DNA of 51,879 bases from Chloroflexota bacterium (GTDB lineage: Bacteria; Chloroflexota; Dehalococcoidia; UBA2247; RBG-13-53-26): assembly GCA_003551705.1 (NCBI GenBank), contig PUNJ01000177.1, positions 1 to 51,879 on the forward strand, read 5' to 3'. Of the stretch, positions 1-8,086 are shown piece by piece; the stretch's first letter is position 1; every line of letters starts with the position of its first letter. The translations under genes were made by a program, and so were the position numbers. The notes below the pieces were generated by a model. It was not told where the DNA came from. It did not search any database and saw only the letters and a list, made by a program, of their open reading frames with translations.

Positions 1-810
1 ACCGGACACAGGTCGCCTTCCCCAGAACATGGTGTAAGTGAACAAAGCATAGTAGTCCGGCAGTCCCAGAATGAAATCCGGTGAGCCGGGCAAACAAAGC
101 CGCTGGAACTCCGCAAGGTCACCAGGGATAAGTTCTGCCGCCGGGTCCTGCCACCGATCAGCAAACAGGGCCTCCAGGGCGTCGTGTATCGGGGCACTCA
201 ACGGGGCATGGACGCTATCGGCAAAAACTTGTCCTCTGGACTCCTCAAGGCCAAGCTCTCGAAACCAACCCAGCGCCCGCAGGAAATGCTGGTCCTGCCT
301 CTCTCCATGAACGAAAGGGGCCATACCTTGTAGTGTTGCAGCCAATCGAGCCTCCAACCGGGGATACCCGGGAAGCAGCCTCTCAGATGACCATGCGGCA
401 ACGGATACGAGGCCGCCGGGCTTAACCACCCGCACCAGTTCCTGCAGTAATGGAATGGGCTCCATGGGTATATGCCCGACACAATCACAACTCCACACCC
501 AGTCGAAAACCCTGTCTTCAAAGGGAAGCCTGCTCAGGTCCCCTTCCGTGAAAGAGATTTGTGCGTAGAGACCCGCCCTGTTCACCATTGCCCGTCCATA
601 ATCGAGCATATCTGCAGATGCATCAAGAGCGGTGACATGTCCGGTGGGTCCGACCTCGCTGCCTAATAACAGGGCCTGCAGACCGATACCGCATCCGGCA
701 TCAAGGCCTTGGCTTCCCTGGGTCAACTGCAAAGCCTTGATCATTGAACGCAAACATGGTTCTCTCAAGGGGTTAGCTACCAATAGGCTCTGTATATAGG
801 ATTCCATCAT
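1..810 (-). CDS. Class I SAM-dependent methyltransferase (C-terminus cut by window edge)
   Basis: Seen: an open minus-strand frame runs from an ATG at 810 off the left edge, giving 270 residues with no stop. Near residue 35 it has a methyltransferase motif I (LDAGCGIG). This is followed by an acidic-loop motif (VTALDAS) and the segment PFEDRVFDWVWSCDCVGHI, where motif IV normally sits, then the post-I 'VKPGGL' turn. These identify the Rossmann-fold SAM domain of the UbiE/Methyltransf_11 type. Substrate is unknown; the family covers quinone, lipid and small-molecule methylation. An ATG at 807 is an alternative start. It is transcribed divergently from the acyl-CoA synthetase gene. The true end lies outside the window, so total length cannot be given. 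Confidence 0.8.
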   Translation of the reverse strand, partial: MMESYIQSLLVANPLREPCLRSMIKALQLTQGSQGLDAGCGIGLQALLLGSEVGPTGHVTALDASADMLDYGRAMVNRAGLYAQISFTEGDLSRLPFEDRVFDWVWSCDCVGHIPMEPIPLLQELVRVVKPGGLVSVAAWSSERLLPGYPRLEARLAATLQGMAPFVHGERQDQHFLRALGWFRELGLEESRGQVFADSVHAPLSAPIHDALEALFADRWQDPAAELIPGDLAEFQRLCLPGSPDFILGLPDYYALFTYTMFWGRRPVSG

Positions 811-1014
811 TTACATGCCGCTTATGGCGTTCTTGCCACGTCCCTTCTCAATAATGCCCCCGAATCACCTATAGGGCCGAGTGATTAACTGCCCTGCGAG
901 TTCATTCTATACCAGGGAGGTTCGAGGTTCCAGCGAAGAAGGTAAGGAACTCTATCTTTATCCCTATCTGAGACAGCGTTGACTCCCATTCCGCCTTGTG
1001 TCAGAATTAGCCAC

Positions 1015-2451
1015 ATGTCGGACCTGAGCTTCCTGTTCGAACCCCGCTCGGTCGCCGTCATCGGCGCATCTTCGGTACCCTATTCACTTACCAACGTCAA
1101 TTTCCTGCATCCCTTGCTGCAATACGGATTCAAGGGCAACATCTATCCGGTCAATCCAAACCTAACCGAGGTCCTTGGACTACGGGCCTACCCCAGTATC
1201 CTCGATGTTCCTGAACAGGTCGATTATGCCGTCTGCGCCATTCCAATCGGGGCCACACCTGGGCTCATACACGACTGCGTCAAAGCCAGAGTCAAGGCCG
1301 TTTCCCTATTCACCGCCGGCTTCACCGAGACCGGCGAAGAAACCGGATCGGCTCTCGAAAAGGAGATCGTACAGATAGCTCGCCGGGGCGGTGTCCGTAT
1401 CATCGGCCCCAACTGCCTCGGTATACACAGTCCCAAAGCCGGCCTATCACTGGACGGCACCATACCCAAGAAGAGCGGCCATGTAAGCTTCATGTCCCAA
1501 AGCGGAGGTAACGCCCAGGACTCCATACTCTCGCTGGCCGACCGCGGTATCTACCTTGGCAAACTAATAAGCTTCGGAAACGCCGCCGACCTCAACGAAA
1601 CCGACTTCCTGGAATACTTCGCCGGGGATGACGAGAGTCGCATAATCGGCGCATATATGGAGGGCATAAGGGAGCCAGCCCGGTTCCTGAAAGTGGCCAG
1701 GGAAACCTGCAGAAAGAAACCCGTTATAGTCGTCAAGGGCGGGCAGACCAGCGCCGGTGCCGGCGCCGTCACCCTGCATACGGGAGCCCTTGCCGGAAAC
1801 AGGACCACTTGGGAGGCGCTCTGCAGGCAGACGGGCATAATCCAGGTGGGCGATCTCAAGGAAATGGTGGATACCATGCAGGCCTTCACCTACCTGAAAC
1901 TCCCGCGGGGCAGAAGAGTGGGCATTCTGGGTGTGGGCGGTGGGGCAAATGTCCTGGCCGCAGACGAATGCGAGGCCGCCGGATTAACCGTACCCGTGAT
2001 GCCCGAAGAGGTAGCTCGCAAGCTCAGAGAGTTCACTCCGGTAGCCGGGACAGGCGTGCGCAACCCGGTAGACACCCTGACGGATATCTACTGTGATCCT
2101 CCCATCCTGGCCCAAACCTTCCGCATCATGGCTGAGTGGGACGGCGTGGATATGCTGATGATGGTCTTTCCTACTCTTCTGGGAGTCAGGCTCGGCGACC
2201 AGATACTTAAGGACGGCATGAACGCCGTCATAGCAGAAGCCAGGAACATCGACAAGCCGGTAGCCTTCATCCTGCGCACCGCCAACTTCGCCGCAGGAGA
2301 AAATCTGGGCTGGGAAGTCATGGGCCTGTCTGTCGAAGCAGGTTTCCCCATCTACTGGTCCTACAGGGATGCCGCTCGCGCTATCGACCGGCTGATCCGT
2401 TTCGGCGAAAAGCGTCGGGCAATATCACCCCCGTTCACGGAGCAAACATGA
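1015..2451 (+). CDS. ADP-forming acyl-CoA synthetase, alpha-type (CoA-binding and ligase domains)
   Basis: 478 residues. It begins with a CoA-binding Rossmann domain (FLFEPRSVAVIGASS, GNIYPVNP, DYAVCAIP) and continues into the succinyl-CoA-ligase-like flavodoxin domains (GPNCLGI, SQSGG). His255 lies in the LHTGALAG loop, the position of the histidine phosphorylated in the acetyl-CoA synthetase (ADP-forming)/SucD family. These enzymes interconvert acyl-CoA, ADP and Pi with the acid, CoA and ATP. The ATP-grasp beta subunit is not fused and is not encoded nearby, so a partner elsewhere is needed or the activity differs. The ATG at 1015 is chosen because the fold starts there; an in-frame TTG at 979 would add 12 residues. 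The substrate is unknown, but the crotonase and MarR gene nearby suggest acyl-CoA catabolism. Confidence 0.82.
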   Translation: MSDLSFLFEPRSVAVIGASSVPYSLTNVNFLHPLLQYGFKGNIYPVNPNLTEVLGLRAYPSILDVPEQVDYAVCAIPIGATPGLIHDCVKARVKAVSLFTAGFTETGEETGSALEKEIVQIARRGGVRIIGPNCLGIHSPKAGLSLDGTIPKKSGHVSFMSQSGGNAQDSILSLADRGIYLGKLISFGNAADLNETDFLEYFAGDDESRIIGAYMEGIREPARFLKVARETCRKKPVIVVKGGQTSAGAGAVTLHTGALAGNRTTWEALCRQTGIIQVGDLKEMVDTMQAFTYLKLPRGRRVGILGVGGGANVLAADECEAAGLTVPVMPEEVARKLREFTPVAGTGVRNPVDTLTDIYCDPPILAQTFRIMAEWDGVDMLMMVFPTLLGVRLGDQILKDGMNAVIAEARNIDKPVAFILRTANFAAGENLGWEVMGLSVEAGFPIYWSYRDAARAIDRLIRFGEKRRAISPPFTEQT

Positions 2452-2788
2452 ACTCTGCCAAGCCCCGCCTCTGTCGCCACGACCCAGGACCCAGTTACGT
2501 CCATACGCACTTCTGATACGACCACTAGTAGGAATTCTAAGGAAAACTGGGGCAGATTCAAGTCCATATGGACCGTTATGATATCTTGAAGGCTGCAGTC
2601 GACAAACGTCAACACCAAACGTGTCCCTCCACAGCCCGGGTACGTACATGCTTGTATTTCTATTTGCACAACAAGCAGGCGTGAAGTATTATTTACTCAT
2701 TGGAGGGCGTGCCTGCTGCAACTTTGAGTTCACCCTCCCATGTGAAGCGTAGCCGGCAAGCCTTCCCAGGATCAGAAAGGAGGCTTAC
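2452..2788. other. Intergenic region upstream of the MarR gene
   Basis: No convincing coding sequence. The right half holds the promoter and inverted repeat described separately. The left part (about 2452-2660) shows nothing I can identify; short open frames there lack ribosome binding sites and recognisable protein features. Confidence 0.6.
2664..2717 (+). promoter_or_regulatory. Sigma-70-type promoter with flanking inverted repeat upstream of marR-like gene
   Basis: TTGCAC at 2664-2669 and TATTAT at 2687-2692 are separated by exactly 17 bases. A 7-bp inverted repeat (AGCAGGC at 2674-2680, GCCTGCT at 2711-2717) places one arm in the -35/-10 spacer and the other just past the expected transcription start. 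That placement fits an autoregulatory operator, although the 30-base gap is longer than a standard MarR site. Confidence 0.45.
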
Positions 2789-3358
2789 GTGCACGACTGG
2801 AATCTCGAAGACCCCTTCCTCCGAAGCTGGGTGCTGATGGGACAGGCCTTCGAGGCAGCTTACAGAGCAATGGAGGTCGAACTCCTCCAATACCGGATGA
2901 CTTTTCCCCAGTATAACGTCCTGATGCTGCTCGATTGCTGTACCGTACCACTGAGCCCCGGCCAGATTTCCTCTTACGTCTTCAGAGAGAAACACACCGT
3001 GTCTACTCTGCTATCGCGCATGGAGAAAACGGGCCTCATAGAAAAGACCAAAGATGGGGATGATGACAGGGTCGTGAAAGCCCAGATCACCCCCAAGGGC
3101 CGCATGGTCCTCAAGAAAGTGATGACCCCTGCCATGAAATATGCGCGCGAACTCATGGCCGCCTGCTTCACCGAAGACGAAGTAAAGAATTGGGACCGTC
3201 ACTTGAGAAAGCTCAGGGACCATAGCCTTCAAGAACTCGGCCAGGGACTAGAGCCACTTCCACCTATATTCCAAAGGAAAGGCCTCCGTTGCTCCTGTGA
3301 GGCCGCTGCTATTCACTTGAATGCATCGGTAGCAACGGCTGACCGCAGAGCAGAGTAG
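2789..3358 (+). CDS. MarR-family transcriptional regulator
   Basis: 189 residues, GTG start at 2789 behind a strong AAAGGAGG site at 2776-2783. The winged-helix core spans roughly residues 35-110: LSPGQISSYVFREKHTVS (recognition-helix region), LLSRMEKTGLIEKTK, then the wing signature DDDRVVKAQITPKG. This is diagnostic of MarR repressors, which bind DNA as dimers and are usually released by small aromatic or acyl ligands. The C-terminal 40 residues extend past the usual MarR length (about 140-150) and contain a Cys-Ser-Cys; their role is unknown. It lies between an acyl-CoA synthetase and a crotonase and may control them, but no ligand can be read from the sequence. Confidence 0.88.
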   Translation: MHDWNLEDPFLRSWVLMGQAFEAAYRAMEVELLQYRMTFPQYNVLMLLDCCTVPLSPGQISSYVFREKHTVSTLLSRMEKTGLIEKTKDGDDDRVVKAQITPKGRMVLKKVMTPAMKYARELMAACFTEDEVKNWDRHLRKLRDHSLQELGQGLEPLPPIFQRKGLRCSCEAAAIHLNASVATADRRAE

Positions 3359-3501
3359 TCATAGGGCTGTAGACAATGAAGGCCGATTGTGGGGGATGGG
3401 TTGCACTATGCCTGTTTCAGAAATATATCCCTTAAGCACATAGCCTGCTTATTGAATAACAAAATTCATAAAATCGATCGAGATAACCATAGTCATAACC
3501 T

Positions 3502-3984
3502 TCAGTTCACGCTTACCCAGAAGATGGCAGGGCCATCTTCCTCGGGTAGACGAGCTTCAAGCCAGCCAGAGTCAAGAAGGATAGTGGCAATGCCCGGAAA
3601 AGGACATCTCCCTTGTTCCTGCGATTTGTAGCGCCTTAGAAGCGCCCGGATTCTGGCCCGCAGCTCACCGGCATCCACAGGAGCAATTACACAATCGTCG
3701 GCTCCTGTATCCAGGCCCTTGATCAGACCTGTCTCTTGGACCTCGCTAAACATAATTATGGGAACATCCGACAAGGAGCGAATCTTGGCTATCAGCTCAA
3801 ACCCCTCCCAGTCCGGGAAGGACAGTCCCATCAAAACCAGGTCTGCAGGTTCTTCAATAACTGACCTCACTCCTTCTTCACCTGAAAGAACAATCCGGAT
3901 TGTCGCAGTGGGCCAGCCCATCTTGAGCGCCCTTATCATCATTCTCAGGTCAGCCCGATCAATCCCAAGCAGTATTACCTTCAA
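3502..3984 (-). CDS. Degenerate response-regulator receiver protein, truncated OmpR-type
   Basis: 160 residues from a TTG at 3984 with a GGGAGG site directly upstream; this start aligns with residue 1 of the intact paralogue at 17213. The match to that paralogue is clear over about 120 residues (shared MGWP.AT, GFE, GADD, RIRALLRR). The phospho-acceptor position of VLLD is Gly (VLMG), the conserved Lys before Pro is Ala (CVIAP), and the N-terminal acidic cluster is reduced. After the receiver it keeps only the beginning of the OmpR beta-platform and stops before the winged helix. I found no winged-helix remnant in any frame downstream. Inferred: it cannot be phosphorylated normally and does not bind DNA by itself; it is either decaying or a phosphorylation-independent partner protein. 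Confidence 0.75.
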   Translation of the reverse strand: MKVILLGIDRADLRMMIRALKMGWPTATIRIVLSGEEGVRSVIEEPADLVLMGLSFPDWEGFELIAKIRSLSDVPIIMFSEVQETGLIKGLDTGADDCVIAPVDAGELRARIRALLRRYKSQEQGRCPFPGIATILLDSGWLEARLPEEDGPAIFWVSVN

Positions 3985-4102
3985 TCGCCTCCCTTCAAAC
4001 CACACCACAATGGTCAAAACCATTCTAGAGCAACGCACGGCAGGTATCCAGGAAGTCCGCTTATGTCTTGCAGTAGCAGGCAACACCGGATATCAGGCCA
4101 GA

Positions 4103-4909
4103 TCATTCCCCTTTGAAGATCCCGGGGCGCTTTTCCAGCGCAGCCGTGATTCCTTCCCGGAAATCACTCGTCTGGACCAGCAAGGAGGCCGCGAAGGCTT
4201 CAGACTCCAGTTGGGCTGCGAAGCTGACGTCAAAGCTTCGCTTGAGCAAATTCTTGACGGCATTCAGGGCCAGGGGCGGCATCTGCGCCAGATTACCGGC
4301 ATATTCCATGGCTCTATCCATAAGGTTATCCCTGTGCACGACTCTACTGACAAGCCCTTGTCTTTCTGCCCAATTAGCATCCATCGTCTCTCCTGTGAAT
4401 AGGAAATCCATGGCCGCCGGCATCCCGATGAGACGGGGAAGCAGGTAGGTCAGACCCAATTCCCCTGCCAGTCCAAGCTTCACGAAACCAGCGGCAAAAG
4501 TTGCCTCACAGGCGGCAAGCCTGTGATCGCACAGGCAGGCCAGCGACATCCCGATGCCCGATGTAAACCCATTTACCGCAGCGATGATCGGCTTGGGGAA
4601 ATCGTGCAACACCTCAGGAATGGCCTGCAAAGGCCCAAACGGCCTGGCGAGCCCGGCTCGCCCCCTGGCCATGGCAGCCGGGTCACCCATGACTTTCGCC
4701 AGGTCCAGAAAATCTATGCCCGAGCAAAACGAAGCACCGGCCCCAGTGATGATAACGGCCCGAGTTCCAGGATCGACGGCCAGACAACCAAGACAAGATC
4801 CCAACTCCTCAAAGGCCAGCATATCGAGAGCGTTATGCTTCTCAGGCCTGTTCAGCATCACTGTTGCCACGGACCCAGCAGTTTCCACGTGCAGCCGATG
4901 ATAGGACAC
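4103..4909 (-). CDS. Enoyl-CoA hydratase/isomerase family (crotonase) protein
   Basis: 268 residues. The crotonase core shows NRPEKHNALD, the oxyanion-hole segments CSGIDFLDL and NGFTSGIGMSLACLCDHRLA, and the helix FVKLGLAGELGLTYLLPRLIG. The last segment resembles PaaG-type isomerases (FxKLGLxPDxGxTxxLPR) rather than true hydratases, and the first catalytic Glu position of classical enoyl-CoA hydratase is Phe here. An isomerase or ring-modifying role is therefore as likely as hydration. The GTG at 4909 is preferred because AAGGAGG sits five to six bases ahead of it; the GTG at 4915 overlaps that site. The partner acyl-CoA synthetase and MarR gene are about 1-2 kb away, with the receiver-like gene between. 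Confidence 0.87.
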   Translation of the reverse strand: MSYHRLHVETAGSVATVMLNRPEKHNALDMLAFEELGSCLGCLAVDPGTRAVIITGAGASFCSGIDFLDLAKVMGDPAAMARGRAGLARPFGPLQAIPEVLHDFPKPIIAAVNGFTSGIGMSLACLCDHRLAACEATFAAGFVKLGLAGELGLTYLLPRLIGMPAAMDFLFTGETMDANWAERQGLVSRVVHRDNLMDRAMEYAGNLAQMPPLALNAVKNLLKRSFDVSFAAQLESEAFAASLLVQTSDFREGITAALEKRPGIFKGE

Positions 4910-4953
4910 AAACACCTCCTTACTAAAAGGACCTGATTGCGCAGTTGGTGGGT

Positions 4954-5511
4954 CTAGACTTCAAGTTTGTATTCCCACTGGCAGCAGCAATCGCTGTAGT
5001 CTTTCCTTGGAGGCAGCTTCAAGCCCGTCACCTTTATATTGGGGTTGAAATAGTGTGCAATCATGCTCATCAACTCAGGGTCCAACTTCTGGCATATGAG
5101 TTCTTCCCGGCCAGTACCTTCCTTCTCCAGCGAGATAAGTGTCGGACAATGGTTTATCGTAAGCACTGCATGATTGGGGTCTTTCAGATCAATCTCGTAT
5201 TTGTAAATCCACATCCAAGGGCTGACTTGGGTATACTTCATCACGGCCTCGACGTCATTGCCTTTAATGTTAAGAAGCTCCGTAACCAACCTGAGTTCGT
5301 ACATCTGCGCCTTCTCCCACACCCGGACATCACAATCAAAGGCCTCTTCATTTCCCCACTTACCCATAACTGTCAAGTACCAATAACCGTCAATCCTGAG
5401 TATGTACTCGTTATAGGCCCTAAGAAGATTCAGCAGCGTCTCCCGGCCAAATTGTGCATGTGTGAATTCTGGATCAAATCTCCCGCTGTAGTCCGCCATT
5501 AGTTCGGTCAT
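4954..5511 (-). CDS. DUF6125-like cysteine-containing protein
   Basis: 185 residues, ATG at 5511 preceded by AAGGAGG. The sequence resembles DUF6125 proteins, a family I associate with Dehalococcoidia and other anaerobes and with hydrolases of the L-2-amino-thiazoline-carboxylate type. Seen directly: a soluble alpha/beta-looking chain with conserved-looking cysteines in NHCPTL and LICQ and a Cys-Cys-Cys run near the C-terminus (DYSDCCCQWEY). That run could bind metal or a corrinoid, but no mechanism is evident. It ends 44 bases from the start of the crotonase gene on the same strand, so the two are probably co-transcribed. Function unknown; family assignment is from memory of the pattern. Confidence 0.68.
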   Translation of the reverse strand: MTELMADYSGRFDPEFTHAQFGRETLLNLLRAYNEYILRIDGYWYLTVMGKWGNEEAFDCDVRVWEKAQMYELRLVTELLNIKGNDVEAVMKYTQVSPWMWIYKYEIDLKDPNHAVLTINHCPTLISLEKEGTGREELICQKLDPELMSMIAHYFNPNIKVTGLKLPPRKDYSDCCCQWEYKLEV

Positions 5512-5836
5512 GATACCTCCTTCTCAACTGGAAGCCTGATTGATTCACTTAGCGACTTCGTCAAATTGGTCCGTGCTCGGATACCAGCTTGGTTGCTGGC
5601 ATAATAGCATTAACCCGAAATGAGAACAATGTCTTCTCAGGGCCCAAGCCAGCCGGGCCTGCCGATCCGCGAACGCTTTCACGGACTGCCTAATTGGCCC
5701 TTGTGAAGGCCGGACCTGCCATGCTATAGTGAACTCGCATACGTGTTTCGTAGTCCCTGCCTGCTCATGCAGGATAGTCACAGTCTGGGAGTCCTACTCG
5801 CAACGCCCGCTGCGATATTCGGAAGGAAGGTATCAC
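5512..5836. promoter_or_regulatory. Divergent intergenic region with candidate promoter for the molybdoenzyme gene
   Basis: Divergent spacer between the DUF6125-like gene and the molybdopterin oxidoreductase. On the plus strand TTGTGA (5701-5706) and TATAGT (5725-5730) are 18 bases apart, giving a leader of about 100 bases before the ATG at 5837. No coding sequence is supported in the spacer. Confidence 0.4.
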
Positions 5837-8041
5837 ATGGAACCTGTTAGACCTGACCTGACCACCACCAACGTAGTCCCCACCGGAGCTTGTCACGACT
5901 GCGGCGGCCGTTGTGTCTTAAAGGTGCATGTAAGCAACGGGGTCGCCATCAAAATAGAGACCGATGATGGGGAAGAGCCCCAATTACGTGCTTGTGCCCG
6001 GGGACGGGCTTATCGCCGGCAAGTATATTCACCGGACCGCCTGCTCCACCCGTTGAGGAGGACAGGCCCGCGGGGTTCGGGGCAATTCGAACAAATTTCT
6101 TGGGACGAGGCGCTGGACACAGTCGCGACCGAGATCAAACAGATCGTTGACAATTACGGCGCAGAGGGCATCTGGGTACATACCTATTCTGGGCAAGTAG
6201 GTGCCTTCCACACGGGACCTCTCACTATTCGCCGTCTGATGAAGCACTTGGGCCCTTACACTTCCTGCTGGGGCGAGGCTTCAGCCCAAGCCGCCGCCTT
6301 CGCCAGCAAGGCCACTTACGGCACCCTGGTGACCGGACACACCCGTGATGACTGGCAAAACTCGCGACTTATCATCCTCTGGGGGGTGAATCCGGCTGAA
6401 TCCATATACTCCACGAATACGTGTCACTACCTCTCCCTGGCCAAGCAGGCCGGTGCCAGGATAGTCCTGGTAGACCCACGGTTTACGGACACGGGCGGGA
6501 CTTTGGCTGACCAATGGATACCCATCAGGCCCGGAACAGACGCAGCCATGTTGATAGCCATGGCGTGGGTAATGATCACCGAGGGTCTACACGACGCCGG
6601 ATTTCTGGAACGCTACACCGCCGGCTTCGACAAGTTCCAAGAATACGTACTGGGAAGGGACGATGGCCTGGCAAAAACGCCGCAATGGGCTGAAGGACAC
6701 ACCGGTGTACCGGCAGATACCATAGCAAACCTGGCAAGAGAGTATGCAACCATCAAGCCGGCAGCACTTTTTCCGGGTTACGCCGCAGGTCGCACGGCAT
6801 TCGGGGAGCAATTCCACCGGGCCACCGCCACTCTGGCAGCCATGACCGGCAATATAGGAATACACGGGGGCGGGCCTGCCGCCTTCGAAAGAGGACCGGT
6901 AGGACCCATGTTCCCAACAAGCATGGCAAGACCCAAGACCACTTATCAGGACCGGCTGAGAGACCTGGATACACTATCCCGACTCCAAAAGCACCCACAC
7001 GCTTGCATGATCTGGGATGCGATTCTCAAAGGCAAAGAAGGAGGGGATCCCAGCAATATTCGGATGGGTTATGTAGCCTTCGCTAACCCTCTTAACCAGT
7101 TCCCTAACATAAACAAGGGCGTGCAGGCCCTCAACAAACTTGATTTCCTGGTGGTGCACGACCAGTTTCTGACCGCCACTGCCAGATTTGCCGACATAGT
7201 GCTTCCCGTTACAACCCTCTGGGAGCGGAAGGATTTCGCCCGGCCCTGGCAATCAGGCCCCTACTTCCTCTACCTGAACAAGGTTATAAAACCTCGCGGC
7301 GAGGCCAAATCGGACATGGATATCTGCCGTGAGCTGGCACCGCGGCTGGGCATTGTCGATCCGTTCTTCGATATAGATGAGGAGGAAGGCATCCTCCAAA
7401 TGATCAAGGCCATGGGTGATGTGGAAAATGAAGTACCGAATTTCGAGGTGTTCAGAAAACAGGGTGTACATAAGATCAAAGTGACTACACCGCAAATTGT
7501 CTTTCAGGACCAGATCACCGACCCCGATGTTAATCCGTTCCCGACTCCTTCCGGCAGAATAGAGATCCATTGCCAGTTGCTGGCTGACCTCAACAAAGCC
7601 GACATGCCGGCTATCCCAAAGTATATTGAGCCATGGGAGGGGCCTCAGGATACCCTCGCCCAGCAGTACCCGCTGCAACTGGTTACCATCCATCACCGGA
7701 CCAGGGCACATTCCTGTTTTGAGAACAATCCCTGGTTGAAAGAATCTGACCCTCAAAGATTATGGATCAATACCGCCGACGCCCGTGCTAGAAACATAGA
7801 TGATAGCACCAAAGTGAGGGTGTATAACAGCCGGGGCGAAACCGTTGTACGGGCCAGGGTTACCGAGCGCATAATGCCCGGCGTCGTGAGTCTCGGGGAA
7901 GGGGCCTGGTACCAGCCTGACGATAAGGGCAGGGACCAGGCAGGAAGCCCCAATGTGTTGACGCTTGACCGGTACACACCCAGCGGCGCTTTTCCGCTAA
8001 ATACCAATCTGGTACAGGTAGAAGCTTTTAACGGAAAGTAA
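5837..8041 (+). CDS. Molybdopterin oxidoreductase, DMSO-reductase family, cytoplasmic, [4Fe-4S]
   Basis: 734 residues from an ATG at 5837 behind GGAAGGAAGG. The N-terminal cluster motif has cysteines at 19, 22, 26 and 53, followed by the family's SPDRLLHPL and ISWDEALD segments, so a [4Fe-4S] cluster and a bis-pterin Mo or W cofactor are expected. The residue aligning with the metal ligand is Cys144 (YTSCWGEAS). Later family marks include GVNPAES, DPRFTDT, PIRPGTDAAM and VVHDQFLTATARFADIVLP, and a C-terminal dinucleotide-binding beta-barrel (NTADARARNID). No Tat or Sec signal is present, and no iron-sulfur or membrane partner subunit adjoins. Length, location and Cys ligand recall acetylene hydratase, but substrate cannot be assigned. 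An in-frame upstream extension to 5729 has no export signal and was excluded. Confidence 0.92.
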   Translation: MEPVRPDLTTTNVVPTGACHDCGGRCVLKVHVSNGVAIKIETDDGEEPQLRACARGRAYRRQVYSPDRLLHPLRRTGPRGSGQFEQISWDEALDTVATEIKQIVDNYGAEGIWVHTYSGQVGAFHTGPLTIRRLMKHLGPYTSCWGEASAQAAAFASKATYGTLVTGHTRDDWQNSRLIILWGVNPAESIYSTNTCHYLSLAKQAGARIVLVDPRFTDTGGTLADQWIPIRPGTDAAMLIAMAWVMITEGLHDAGFLERYTAGFDKFQEYVLGRDDGLAKTPQWAEGHTGVPADTIANLAREYATIKPAALFPGYAAGRTAFGEQFHRATATLAAMTGNIGIHGGGPAAFERGPVGPMFPTSMARPKTTYQDRLRDLDTLSRLQKHPHACMIWDAILKGKEGGDPSNIRMGYVAFANPLNQFPNINKGVQALNKLDFLVVHDQFLTATARFADIVLPVTTLWERKDFARPWQSGPYFLYLNKVIKPRGEAKSDMDICRELAPRLGIVDPFFDIDEEEGILQMIKAMGDVENEVPNFEVFRKQGVHKIKVTTPQIVFQDQITDPDVNPFPTPSGRIEIHCQLLADLNKADMPAIPKYIEPWEGPQDTLAQQYPLQLVTIHHRTRAHSCFENNPWLKESDPQRLWINTADARARNIDDSTKVRVYNSRGETVVRARVTERIMPGVVSLGEGAWYQPDDKGRDQAGSPNVLTLDRYTPSGAFPLNTNLVQVEAFNGK

Positions 8042-8086
8042 TGATAACTGGAGCCAACCCAGAGTGAACCAGGAAGGAGGCCCATA

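Noticed and set aside
198-521. Open minus-strand frame of 107 codons inside the left-edge methyltransferase
   Set aside because: It overlaps the methyltransferase in another frame and lacks family sequence; the frame from 810 carries the motifs.
2361-2669. Open minus-strand frame overlapping the end of the acyl-CoA synthetase gene
   Set aside because: No ribosome site, no domain and partial antisense overlap with a well-supported gene.
5545-5781. 78-codon minus-strand frame in the spacer before the molybdoenzyme
   Set aside because: Composition not protein-like, no binding site; it would cover the plus-strand promoter.
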